Source: an uncultured Collinsella sp. (GTDB taxonomy: Bacteria > Actinomycetota > Coriobacteriia > Coriobacteriales > Coriobacteriaceae). Taken from it: a stretch of 15,619 nt of DNA. The stretch covers positions 1 through 15,619 of the forward strand of contig CABUXL010000036.1 of assembly GCA_902495525.1 (NCBI GenBank), read 5' to 3'. Each line of letters begins with the position of its first letter. Within the stretch, counting starts at the first letter, position 1. The position numbers and the translations under genes were made by a program. Under the pieces are notes generated by a model. It was not told the origin of the DNA. It saw nothing but the letters and a program-made list of their open reading frames with translations, and ran no database searches. Positions 7,613 to 14,874 of the stretch are shown here, piece by piece.

Positions 7613-8482
7613 TTACTCGCCACGGACCAGACGGTCAAAGGCAACGACGGTAATGGTGTCGCCGAGCTCCTTGGAGACCTGCTCAGCGTACTTCTTGATG
7701 GTGAGGGAGCTGTCCTTGATAAACTCCTGCTCAGTGAGCACGGACTGCTTGTAGAACTTCTCCAGACGGCCAACAGCCATCTTCTCCTGAATGGCCTCGG
7801 GCTTGCCGGACTCGGCAGCCTGAGCCATGTAGATCTGCTTCTCGTGCTCGACGGTCTCGGCCGGAACCTGATCGCGGGTAGCGCAGATCGGGGCGACGGC
7901 GGCAACCTGAAGGGCAACGTCGTGAGCGAAGGTCTTGAAGGACTCAGCCTGAGCGGTCTCGGCCTTCTCGAAAGCAAACTCAACGAGGACGCCGATCTTA
8001 CCACCCATGTGGATGTAAGAAGCGAGCGCGCCGTTCTCGGCCTTACGGGCGGCGAAGCGGGAGATCTTCATGTTCTCGCCCATGATGTGAATCATCTCGG
8101 TGAGCTCGGAGGAAACGGTCTCCTCGCCCATCGGCTTCTCAAGCAGAGCGTCGACGTCAGCAGGCTCGGTGGTAGCGACAACCTCAGCGACCTTGGAAGC
8201 AAAGCCGGTGAACTTGGCGTTGGAGCCAACGAAGTCGGTCTCGCAGGAGAGCTCGAGCAGAGCGCCGGTCTTGCCATCCTCGGAGACGAACGCGGCGACA
8301 GCGCCCTCGTTGGTCTCACGGCCAGCCTTCTTGGCAGCCTTGGCAAGGCCGTTCTTACGCAGAACGTCGACAGCGGCGTCCATGTCGCCGTCAGCCTCGA
8401 CGAGAGCCTTCTTGCACTCCATCATCGGGGAGTCGGTCATCTCGCGGAGCTGCTTGACCATAGCGGCGGTAATCTGGGCCAT
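7613..8482 (-). CDS. tsf: Translation elongation factor Ts
   Basis: Nucleotide-exchange factor that regenerates EF-Tu-GTP. The 289-residue protein has the N-terminal UBA-like domain with VKQLREMTDSPMMECKKAL (residues 9-27, EF-Ts signature 1). The core follows with ELSCETDFVGSN (signature 2, which contacts EF-Tu). The subdomains and C-terminal module look complete. I choose ATG at 8482 (MAQITAAMVK) because AAAGGA sits about 6 bases upstream and homologs begin this way; an upstream in-frame start at 8497 would add five residues with no support. It lies 45 bases after rpsB, the universal arrangement, and ends in a strong terminator. Confidence 0.97.
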   Translation of the reverse strand: MAQITAAMVKQLREMTDSPMMECKKALVEADGDMDAAVDVLRKNGLAKAAKKAGRETNEGAVAAFVSEDGKTGALLELSCETDFVGSNAKFTGFASKVAEVVATTEPADVDALLEKPMGEETVSSELTEMIHIMGENMKISRFAARKAENGALASYIHMGGKIGVLVEFAFEKAETAQAESFKTFAHDVALQVAAVAPICATRDQVPAETVEHEKQIYMAQAAESGKPEAIQEKMAVGRLEKFYKQSVLTEQEFIKDSSLTIKKYAEQVSKELGDTITVVAFDRLVRGE

Positions 8483-8527
8483 TGTGGTTCCTTTCAAAGA
8501 GATGAAAAAGAATTAACTAAGACTGAT

Positions 8528-9256
8528 TTACTCGGCCTTGGGCTCAGCGGCCATCTCGGCCTCGGAGACCCGCTCCTTGCCGGAGCCAGCGAGGCAGGCG
8601 TCAGCCATGAGCTCGCACATAAGGGTGACAGCGGAGATAGCGTCATCGTTGCAGGGGATGCCGTACTCGACCTCGTCGGGATCGGAGTTGGTGTCGATCA
8701 GAGCGACGACGGGGATGTTCAGGCGCTGGGCCTCCTTGATGGCGTTCTCCTCGCGCTTGGTGTCGATGACGAAGAGAGCCTGGGGCAGACCCTTCATGTC
8801 GCGGGCGCCACCGAGGTTGGTCTGGAGCTTGGTGAGCTCCTTGCCGAGCACAGCCTGCTCCTTCTTGGGGAGCACTGCCATGCGGCCGTCCTCGACCATG
8901 GCCTCGAGCTCCTCCATGCGGTTGATGCGGGAGCGAATGGTAACGAAGTTGGTCAGCATACCGCCGAGCCAACGCTGGTTGATGTAAGGCATGTTGGCGC
9001 GCTCAGCAGCGTTCTTGACGGCCTCCTGAGCCTGCTTCTTGGTGCCGACGAACAGCACGTTGCCACCCTTGGCGACGTTCTTAACGAAGGTGTAGGCCTG
9101 GTCGGCGTCGAGGATGGTCTGCTTGAGGTCGAGGATGTAGATGCCGTTGCGCTCACCGAAGATGAACGGCTTCATCTTGGGGTTCCAGCGACGGGTCTGG
9201 TGACCGAAGTGGCAGCCGGCCTCGAGCAGGGTGCGGATATTAATCTTGGTAGCCAT
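8528..9256 (-). CDS. rpsB: 30S ribosomal protein S2
   Basis: Primary component of the small ribosomal subunit, bound near its head-platform junction. The 242-residue protein shows the family signatures: LLEAGCHFGHQTRRWNPKM near the N-terminus (about residues 10-28), RWLGGMLTNF near 95-104, and PVVALIDTNSDPDEVEYGIP near 180-200. The C-terminal tail is short and acidic. The ATG at 9256 has AGGAGG 6 bases upstream. It is first in the rpsB-tsf unit, behind its own promoter and a long structured leader. S2 is known to repress its own operon in E. coli; whether this leader does the same is untested. Confidence 0.97.
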   Translation of the reverse strand: MATKINIRTLLEAGCHFGHQTRRWNPKMKPFIFGERNGIYILDLKQTILDADQAYTFVKNVAKGGNVLFVGTKKQAQEAVKNAAERANMPYINQRWLGGMLTNFVTIRSRINRMEELEAMVEDGRMAVLPKKEQAVLGKELTKLQTNLGGARDMKGLPQALFVIDTKREENAIKEAQRLNIPVVALIDTNSDPDEVEYGIPCNDDAISAVTLMCELMADACLAGSGKERVSEAEMAAEPKAE

Positions 9257-9391
9257 GTTAAACCTCCTGTGGTTTGCCTCCGCGCGGGGTCATCCTCCAA
9301 AACCAACCCGGACATGTGCTACCAAAGCCCGGGCACCACGGTATGAAGTAGCCGCGCGTGCGTGATAAAAACATGTTGCCGTGAAGCAACC
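9257..9391 (-). promoter_or_regulatory. Structured 5' leader of rpsB-tsf
   Basis: From the predicted start of transcription (around 9390-9392) to the rpsB ATG there are about 135 bases, long for this compact region. Visible pairings on the minus strand are a 5-bp hairpin at the very 5' end (arms 9386-9390 and 9375-9379), CCCGG with CCGGG in the middle, and a 6-bp TGGTTT/AAACCA pairing (arms 9300-9305 and 9270-9275). The last ends one base before the AGGAGG site and encloses the self-complementary CCGCGCGG. This placement suits control of ribosome access, perhaps by S2, but the regulation is inferred. Confidence 0.45.
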
Positions 9392-9397
9392 CGATGA

Positions 9398-9426
9398 ATG
9401 ATAGCAGGAATGCATCTTCCTGCCAA
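9398..9426 (-). promoter_or_regulatory. Sigma-70-type promoter for rpsB-tsf
   Basis: On the minus strand TTGGCA (9421-9426) and TATCAT (9398-9403) are separated by exactly 17 bases; each matches its consensus at 5 of 6 positions. Transcription would start near 9390-9392. It lies between the end of xerC and rpsB, just beyond a terminator-like hairpin, so it gives the ribosomal unit its own start. Confidence 0.7.
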
Positions 9427-9435
9427 CCCGCAATC

Positions 9436-9457
9436 AAAACCACACACCTGAGTGCGG
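9436..9457 (-). terminator. Weak terminator-like hairpin after xerC
   Basis: Read on the minus strand, CCGCAC pairs with GTGTGG (one G-U pair) around a 6-base loop and is followed by TTTTG. It starts 18 bases after the xerC stop codon and just before the rpsB promoter. The short stem and short T-run make it a weak or partial terminator at best. Confidence 0.35.
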
Positions 9458-9475
9458 CGCGAGACGTCCCAGCCA

Positions 9476-10396
9476 CTATTCGCCGCGGGGATGAGCTTGA
9501 GCCACAGCCCGCTTAAGCCGATCGGGTGTGAGATGCGTGTAGATCTGCGTCGTGGACAAACTCGCATGACCCAGCAGCTCTTGAACCGAGCGCAGGTCCG
9601 CACCGCCCTCGAGCAAGTCGGTCGCAAAGGTATGGCGCATCGCATGCGGGGCGATGTCGGCCGGAATGCCGGCGAGCGTCGCCAGCGTATGGAACCGCCG
9701 CCGGAGCATGGCGGCGCTCATGCGATTGCCTCGCGCCGATATAAGCAGCGGATGCGGCCCGGTAGCGAGGTCACGGCGCTTTGCCTGAGCGAGCAACTCC
9801 GGCCTCCCCTCCTCAATATAGAGACGCGTCGCCTCGAGCGCACGACGATACAGAGGAACGATACGTTCTTTGCTCCCCTTGCCCCACAGGCGCAGCGTGC
9901 GTTCGGACCAAGCGATGGACTCCACATTGAGTGCCGCGAGCTCAGAGATACGGGCGCCGGATGCATAAAGCAGCTCGAGCATAGCCGCATCGCGCAGTCC
10001 CGCTGGTGTTGAGGTATCGGGGGCTTTGAGGAGCGCCTCGACCTGCTGAGTCGTAAGGACGCCCGGCAGGTCGCGCGGCAGCTTGGGCGATGCGATCGCC
10101 GAGACCGCATCGCCCTCGACAATCCCCTCGGCAGCCATCCACCGATAGAGTGAGCGAATGGCAGACAGATGCGCCGCAAGCGTTCGGGGAGCCACCTGCT
10201 CACGCGAAAGCTCGGCAAGATAGCGACGAATGGTGCGCACGTCGGCAGCGAAAGCGTCGATATCCTCGCGCTCGCACCAGGAAGCAAAGCACTCCAGCCT
10301 CGAGCCATAGGCCGTCACCGTGTTGGGAGAAAGTCCCTCGACACGTGCGATATAGGCGATAAACGAGTCGACGGCATCGTACAGGTCAAAGGCTAT
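9476..10396 (-). CDS. xerC: Tyrosine recombinase XerC/XerD (probable XerC)
   Basis: Site-specific recombinase, likely one of the pair that resolves chromosome dimers at dif. From the AUA at 10396 the protein has 306 residues, normal for the family. It has an N-terminal SAM-like core-binding domain (FIAYIARVEGLSPNTVTAYG at 12-31) and a C-terminal catalytic domain. Catalytic residues are Arg149 (GARISEL), Lys173 (GKGSKER), His251 and Arg254 (HAMRHTFA), His277 (LLGHAS) and Tyr286 (IYTHL). Start problem: the first ATG/GTG/TTG in frame is GTG at 10318, which would cut off 26 residues of this domain and has no good ribosome site. GGAGG lies 9 bases before AUA 10396, which overlaps the trmFO stop as ATAG; CTG at 10384 is another option. 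Automated annotation may give 9476-10318. XerC rather than XerD is inferred from its place after dprA-trmFO. Confidence 0.88.
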   Translation of the reverse strand: MAFDLYDAVDSFIAYIARVEGLSPNTVTAYGSRLECFASWCEREDIDAFAADVRTIRRYLAELSREQVAPRTLAAHLSAIRSLYRWMAAEGIVEGDAVSAIASPKLPRDLPGVLTTQQVEALLKAPDTSTPAGLRDAAMLELLYASGARISELAALNVESIAWSERTLRLWGKGSKERIVPLYRRALEATRLYIEEGRPELLAQAKRRDLATGPHPLLISARGNRMSAAMLRRRFHTLATLAGIPADIAPHAMRHTFATDLLEGGADLRSVQELLGHASLSTTQIYTHLTPDRLKRAVAQAHPRGE

Positions 10397-11730
10397 GACC
10401 GGTCGCCTCCAAACAAATCGGGGCGAGTGGCCAGATAGGCGTCAAGGGCCTCGAGCGCACGGTCCGCATAGGCCTGGTAGCGGTCGCGCTTGCTGCGGCG
10501 CTTACCATCCTCGAGTGGCGGCACCAGACCAAAGTTGACATGCATAGGCTGATAGCCCACGGTGGCAGGATCGGTCGCATAGCCCACGAGCGCACCCAGG
10601 GCGCCCACGCACGGCAACTCGACGCCCGCGGCACCGATAGCCTCGGCATAGGTGTTGAGCGCGGCGAGCAGGCCCGTCGCCACGGCCTCCATGTACCCCT
10701 CGGTGCCGGTGATCTGACCGGCCAGGCGCACACCGGTACCGGGCACGGCAAAGGTGCCATCGAGCACGTGCGGGGCGTCGACAAAGGTATTGCGGTGCAT
10801 GACACCGTAGCGGAAGAACTCAGCGTTCTCCAGGCCCGGCACCATATGGAAGACGCGCTTCTGCTCGCCAAAGGTAAGATTGGTCTGGAAGCCCACCAGG
10901 TTATAGGCGGTCTTCTCCTTGTTCTCGGCACGCAGCTGAATCGCCGCCCAAGGGCGACGTCCAGTACGCGGGTCGGTGAGGCCGACGGGCTTCATGGCGC
11001 CAAAGCGAATAGCGTCCTTGCCGGTGCGCGCAACCTCCTCGGCAGGCTGGCAGGCCTGGAACAGATCGCCGCCCTCAAAGTCCTTGAGCACCACGCGGTC
11101 GGCCGTGGTGAGCGCCTCGATAAAGGCCTCGTACTCCTCTTTGTTGAGCGGGGCGTTGAGATAGTCGCCGCTCCCCTGCTCCTCGTAGCGCGACTGCGAG
11201 AACAGCACGTCCACATCGAGCGTGGAGGCATCGACGATCGGAGCCGCGGCATCGAAGAACGCAAGGGCGTCGCCGCCGACGAGCTTCATGACCTCTTCGC
11301 TCAGCGCCGGCGAGCACAAGGGGCCCGCGGCAATGACCACGTGACCCTCGGGAATCTGCGTGACCTCGCCGTGAATGATCTCGATATTGGGGCGGGCGGC
11401 AACCTCGGCCTCGACAAACTCGGAAAACTTGACGCGGTCGACCGCCAGGGCGCCGCCAGCGGGAACGGCCGCACGATGGGCGCAATCGAGCAGGACTGAA
11501 CCCATGCGCTCGAGCTCGGCTTTTAGTAGGCCAGCAGCGGAATCTGGACGGGTCGACTTAAACGAATTGGAGCAGACGAGCTCTGCCAGGTGATCGGTAT
11601 GGTGGGCCGGGGAGCTCACCTGGGGGCGCATCTCGCACAGCTTTACGGCAAACCCGCGGTCTGCCAGCTGGATCGCGCATTCCGAACCCGCCAGACCGCC
11701 ACCGATAACCGTCACCTGATCGAACTGCAT
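10393..11730 (-). CDS. trmFO: Folate/FAD-dependent tRNA (uracil-54-C5)-methyltransferase
   Basis: Makes ribothymidine at position 54 of the tRNA T-loop using methylenetetrahydrofolate and FAD. The 445-residue protein starts with the FAD-binding VIGGGLAGSE (8-17). It carries LVCSNSFKS with Cys53 and FQACQPAEE with Cys227, matching the two functional cysteines known in the Bacillus enzyme (Cys53 and Cys226). The ATG at 11730 has AAAGG 9 bases upstream; an in-frame TTG two codons earlier is too close to that site. It lies 14 bases after dprA, and its stop overlaps the likely xerC start. In Bacillus topA sits between dprA (smf) and trmFO; it is absent here. Confidence 0.95.
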   Translation of the reverse strand: MQFDQVTVIGGGLAGSECAIQLADRGFAVKLCEMRPQVSSPAHHTDHLAELVCSNSFKSTRPDSAAGLLKAELERMGSVLLDCAHRAAVPAGGALAVDRVKFSEFVEAEVAARPNIEIIHGEVTQIPEGHVVIAAGPLCSPALSEEVMKLVGGDALAFFDAAAPIVDASTLDVDVLFSQSRYEEQGSGDYLNAPLNKEEYEAFIEALTTADRVVLKDFEGGDLFQACQPAEEVARTGKDAIRFGAMKPVGLTDPRTGRRPWAAIQLRAENKEKTAYNLVGFQTNLTFGEQKRVFHMVPGLENAEFFRYGVMHRNTFVDAPHVLDGTFAVPGTGVRLAGQITGTEGYMEAVATGLLAALNTYAEAIGAAGVELPCVGALGALVGYATDPATVGYQPMHVNFGLVPPLEDGKRRSKRDRYQAYADRALEALDAYLATRPDLFGGDRS

Positions 11731-11744
11731 CTGCAAACACCTTT

Positions 11745-12680
11745 CTAATTGACACGTTTTCCATTGTGACCGAAGGGCGTCTGGGCGTGAAGAGCAAACT
11801 TGGAGGGCGCATACCTTCCATCCATCATGCGCTCGATAAGGCCCTCGAGTTCAAGCGAACCCAGGAGTTTGAGTACGCCGACAGCATCGAGCGAAACGAG
11901 CGCCGCGATGTCGTCGACCTTGAGCGGAGAGGCGATGAGCGCATGCATCACGGTCTGCTGTGTTGGATTCAGGTCGGCAATGCCGGGAGCATCGGGGCGA
12001 GAGTAGCGCAGGGTGCCGTAGATGCGTGAGATAGCCATCTCGATAGATTCCTCGTCGATGATGCAGCAGGCACCGTTCGCAATGAGGTAATTCGTGCCAC
12101 GCGACTCGGGCGATAGGATCGACCCCGGCACGGCAAGAAGTTCGCGCCCCAAATCCATAGCAGCCTCGGCTGTAGAAAACGTCCCGGAAGGCATACCTGC
12201 CTCGGATACAAAGAGGGCTTGCGACAGGGCCGCGATCACGCGATTCCGGCGCGGAAAGGCAAACTTGCGCGGACCCATACCCCACGGAGAGATCGACACG
12301 ACCGCGCCACCCGTATCGAGCGTGCGCGTAATAAGTCCCGCGCTCGAACGCGGGTAGACCACGTCGGCGCCCGTCCCCAGCACCACGACGTGTTTGCCGC
12401 CGGCGTTGACCGCAGCCCAACCCGAGGCCTGGTCACAACCGACCGCGCCGCCCGAAACAACCGTCACTCCCGCCTCGACCGCCACCTTTGCCGCAAGCTC
12501 TGCCACGGCAAGACCATACGGCGAGGCCTTTCGCGCGCCGATGATGGAGAGCGCGGGCATCGAAAGCGCCTCGGGGTTGCCGCGCACATAGAGCGTCTGA
12601 GGTACATCAGAAAGCTCCAAAACGGTCTCGGGATACAACGCGTCACCTGGATGCAGCTCGAAGGTCCCCTCGGCCATCAT
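11745..12680 (-). CDS. dprA: DNA processing protein DprA (Smf family)
   Basis: Single-strand DNA-binding protein that loads RecA on incoming DNA during transformation; it is also widespread in bacteria not known to be competent. The 311-residue protein has no N-terminal SAM domain. It begins near the extended Rossmann fold (FELHPGDALYP at 7-17), with IIGARKASPYG (46-56), VLGTGADVVYP (100-110), RKFAFPRRNRVIAALS (138-153), ELLAVPGSI (180-188) and GTNYLIANGA (195-204). A winged-helix domain follows at about 240-298. The usual SGxARGID...AH block is altered to SGGAVGCDQASG (76-87). The start is one of two adjacent ATGs (12680 or 12677) after GGAGG; the first overlaps the comM stop as ATGA. It is co-transcribed with comM, also linked to transformation. 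Confidence 0.94.
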   Translation of the reverse strand: MMAEGTFELHPGDALYPETVLELSDVPQTLYVRGNPEALSMPALSIIGARKASPYGLAVAELAAKVAVEAGVTVVSGGAVGCDQASGWAAVNAGGKHVVVLGTGADVVYPRSSAGLITRTLDTGGAVVSISPWGMGPRKFAFPRRNRVIAALSQALFVSEAGMPSGTFSTAEAAMDLGRELLAVPGSILSPESRGTNYLIANGACCIIDEESIEMAISRIYGTLRYSRPDAPGIADLNPTQQTVMHALIASPLKVDDIAALVSLDAVGVLKLLGSLELEGLIERMMDGRYAPSKFALHAQTPFGHNGKRVN

Positions 12681-14200
12681 TGGTCCCTCCTTCCCTGGTA
12701 CATCGCCGCCTCAAGCACGTGGTCCTGCGTCACCTGCTCGCTCTCGGCGACGTCGGCGATTGTACGCGCGATACGCACCAGGCGCACTATGCCGCGACCC
12801 GTAAGATGCGTGCGCTTCGACAGGCCGAGCACACACTTCTCCGCCGCATCATCGAGCTCAAAGGTCGAAACGACGCCGTCAATGGACCGCGTCTCGTCAT
12901 CCTCGGCCTCGGCATCCGCATCGTCCATACGGGATTCGCGCCAAGCGCGAAAAGCGCGACCGCGCACAACGTAGTCACGTAACTCGGCCGACGACATACC
13001 CTCCGCGCCCTCGATAATCACCTGGGGATCGGGACGGGTCACATCGATCATCATGTCGATACGGTCGGCCAAAGGACCGCGCAGTTTAGACCGATAGCGC
13101 TCGACCATCGCCGCCGAGCAGCGACACGGCACCTCGCGATCGCCCAAAAAGCCGCAGGGGCAGGGATTGCTCGCAGCCAGCAGCTGAAAGCGCGACGGGA
13201 AGGTAAAAGCCCCGTCGACGCGTACGATCCTCACATAGCCGCGCTCGATGGGCTGACGCAGCGTCTGCAGCACGCCAGTGGGAAACTCGGCAAGCTCGTC
13301 CAAAAAGAGCACGCCGCCATGAGCAAGGCTGATCTCACCCGGGTGCACCGGGCGCCCGCCGCCGATAAGGCCTGCGGTCGAAATACTGTGGTGGGGACTG
13401 CGGAAGGGGCGGTGCCCCGCCAACAAGCCATCAATGTTCTCACCCAAAACCGAATGGATGCACAGTGCCTCCTGCTGATCCTCAACGGAAAGCTCGGGCA
13501 GGATGCCGGTCATACGGCGTGCGAGCATCGTCTTGCCCGATCCCGGAGACCCGATCATGAGCAAGCCGAGTTCTCCTGCCGCCGCAAGCGCCATGCCGCG
13601 TTTAGCGACTTCCTGCCCCAGCACGTCTGCATAGTCGAGCTCGGGCTCAAAGGTCGCCTCGACACCCTCGGAATCCAAGTAGTGCCGTGCGGCATCGCCC
13701 ATGCCATGAGCAAGCTGAGACAGATGGTCGATAAAGCCGCAATCTACGCCCGCGAGTGGCACATGCTGGTCGGACCTGCCGGCGATAAAAGACAGCCCCA
13801 TGTCGCGAGCCAATAGCTGAAACGCCACCTCGCCCTTGACGGGAAGCACCGTACCGTCCAGACCAAGCTCACCTGCGATAAGGCAGCGATCGAGGTTGTC
13901 ACGGGGAATCTGCTCATCGGCCGCTAGAACCGCGATGGCGATGGGCAGGTCAAAGCCGCTACCGGTCTTGCGAATATCGCCAGGTGCCAGATTGACCGTA
14001 ATGCCCGAGCGTGGGATCTCGAACCCGGCGGAGCGCATCGCACAGCGAATGCGACCACGCGACTCCATCACCTCCATACTCGGGATGCCGAGCATCTGAA
14101 TGCCCGGAACGCCGCCGGCAAGCGAGACCTCGACCGTGACGTGAATCGCCTCGACGCCGCGGATGCAGGCCGCGTGAACGGCAAACGTCTCGAACGCCAT
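12677..14200 (-). CDS. comM: YifB/ComM family Mg-chelatase-like AAA+ ATPase
   Basis: In Vibrio, ComM is a hexameric helicase that drives branch migration when incoming DNA is joined to the chromosome; most relatives are uncharacterised. The 507-residue length is typical. An N-terminal Lon-like domain covers about 1-180 (MAFETFAVHA, IQMLGIP, TVNLAPGDIRKTG). The AAA+ module has Walker A GSPGSGKT (217-224), Walker B VLFLDELAEF (297-306), ASNPCPCG (343-350) with a CRC pair at 359-361, and the arginine-finger region RGPLADRID (374-382). A C-terminal helical lid follows. A short acidic insert lies at about 424-440. ATG 14200 is chosen because homologs start MAFxxxxVxA and AGGTG lies 5 bases upstream. 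The open frame continues upstream only as a shadow over yraN. It overlaps the yraN stop by one base and dprA by four. Confidence 0.95.
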   Translation of the reverse strand: MAFETFAVHAACIRGVEAIHVTVEVSLAGGVPGIQMLGIPSMEVMESRGRIRCAMRSAGFEIPRSGITVNLAPGDIRKTGSGFDLPIAIAVLAADEQIPRDNLDRCLIAGELGLDGTVLPVKGEVAFQLLARDMGLSFIAGRSDQHVPLAGVDCGFIDHLSQLAHGMGDAARHYLDSEGVEATFEPELDYADVLGQEVAKRGMALAAAGELGLLMIGSPGSGKTMLARRMTGILPELSVEDQQEALCIHSVLGENIDGLLAGHRPFRSPHHSISTAGLIGGGRPVHPGEISLAHGGVLFLDELAEFPTGVLQTLRQPIERGYVRIVRVDGAFTFPSRFQLLAASNPCPCGFLGDREVPCRCSAAMVERYRSKLRGPLADRIDMMIDVTRPDPQVIIEGAEGMSSAELRDYVVRGRAFRAWRESRMDDADAEAEDDETRSIDGVVSTFELDDAAEKCVLGLSKRTHLTGRGIVRLVRIARTIADVAESEQVTQDHVLEAAMYQGRRDQ

Positions 14201-14685
14201 CACGACACCTGCCAATCGAACGCGTTGTACTGATGCTCGATCTCGGCGATATGCCCGCCGCGAATGGTGACACCCACGGCATCGAAGCGAATCGCCTTGA
14301 GCGGATAATGCTCCATGAGATAGCAACTTGCGATGCGGCGGTAGCGGCGTTGCTTTTGGGCGTCCACGGCTTCCTCGGGAAAGACCCGCGTGGTGCAATC
14401 CAGGGCGACGCGTCTGGTCTTGACCTCGGCCATCACCACGACATCGTCGAGCTCATCAAGCAGCACCAGATCGGCCTCGCCCTCGGTGCAACGATAACCC
14501 TGTTCCAGCAAGGTGTAGCCGCGCTCGTTAAAGTAGTCGATGGTGATCAGCTCGCCCAGCATGCCCAGCTCGCGGGGACTGAGTCCCTTGATAAACTCGG
14601 GCGTCATCGCCCCGCAGTCGAGCTCGCCGTTTTCCCAACGCTCCTTGAGCCGCTGCGTCTTGCTCTTTTTGCTTGCGGCACTCAT
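14200..14685 (-). CDS. yraN: YraN/UPF0102 family protein, PD-(D/E)xK nuclease-like
   Basis: Small predicted nuclease-fold protein of unproven role, almost always beside rnhB, comM and dprA. Of its 161 residues, the family domain starts near residue 38. It has GELITIDYFNERGY (44-57), EGEADLVLLD (68-77) and VVVMAEVKTRR (82-92), giving the nuclease-type acidic and Lys residues Glu45, Asp72, Glu87 and Lys89. The first 38 or so residues are a Lys/Arg-rich extension not found in the usual protein of about 120 residues. ATG 14685 is chosen because AAAGGAG lies 5 bases upstream; ATG 14607 is a shorter alternative with a poor site. It is the first gene of the unit after the rnhB terminator. I see no convincing promoter in the 98 bases before it. 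Confidence 0.88.
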   Translation of the reverse strand: MSAASKKSKTQRLKERWENGELDCGAMTPEFIKGLSPRELGMLGELITIDYFNERGYTLLEQGYRCTEGEADLVLLDELDDVVVMAEVKTRRVALDCTTRVFPEEAVDAQKQRRYRRIASCYLMEHYPLKAIRFDAVGVTIRGGHIAEIEHQYNAFDWQVS

Positions 14686-14783
14686 GGGGTCTCCTTTCCC
14701 GCACACTGCATTGCCCCGATGATGAGGGCACCTTTCATGCGGGTAAGTACCGGAAGCAAACCAAAAGCTGACCAAATGCCAAC
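14686..14783 (-). other. Upstream region of yraN, no clear promoter
   Basis: 98 bases between the rnhB terminator and yraN. I looked for -35/-10 pairs on the minus strand and found only poor candidates, such as TACTTA without a matching -35. A small TGCCC/GGGCA hairpin lies shortly before the AAAGGAG ribosome site. A long in-frame upstream extension of yraN into this region (to 14817) has no coding character and would run into the terminator. Confidence 0.3.
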
Positions 14784-14825
14784 AAAAAACGGGCCGTACG
14801 CAACAATCACGTTGCACACGGCCCG
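14784..14825 (-). terminator. Strong intrinsic terminator after rnhB
   Basis: On the minus strand a 15-bp stem (arms 14811-14825 and 14790-14804, with two adjacent G-U pairs) closes a 6-base loop and is followed by six T residues. It lies about 50 bases past the rnhB stop codon and about 100 bases before the yraN start. It should end the rnhB transcript, which implies a separate promoter, not identified, for yraN and the genes behind it. Confidence 0.93.
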
Positions 14826-14874
14826 CTACCAGCAGGTTTATAAAACGCCAGGGGTCCCTGTCTCCACAATTGAC

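Noticed and set aside
7844..9346. A 500-codon open frame on the plus strand opposite tsf and rpsB, rich in Leu, Gly and Asp
   Set aside because: It lies antisense to two certain, highly conserved genes. Its composition is what the complement of strongly biased GC-rich codons gives, and it has no recognisable domain. It even crosses the rpsB promoter region.
9476..10396. The tyrosine recombinase as a phage or integron integrase marking a mobile element
   Set aside because: Its length, close Xer motif match and conserved position after trmFO indicate a housekeeping XerC. There are no attachment-site repeats, tRNA gene or cargo genes around it.
12677..14200. Whether comM could be a true magnesium chelatase subunit
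   Set aside because: The Lon-like N-terminal domain, the CPCG...CRC feature and the position between yraN and dprA mark the YifB/ComM family; no chelatase partner genes are nearby.
14201..14398. Upstream extension of comM to 14398
   Set aside because: The extra 66 residues overlap yraN in another frame, are Arg/His-rich and unlike the family. The family start MAFETFAV with a ribosome site is at 14200.
14686..14817. Upstream extension of yraN to 14817
   Set aside because: It is Cys/Trp-rich and unlike coding sequence, and it runs into the rnhB terminator. A strong ribosome site marks the start at 14685.
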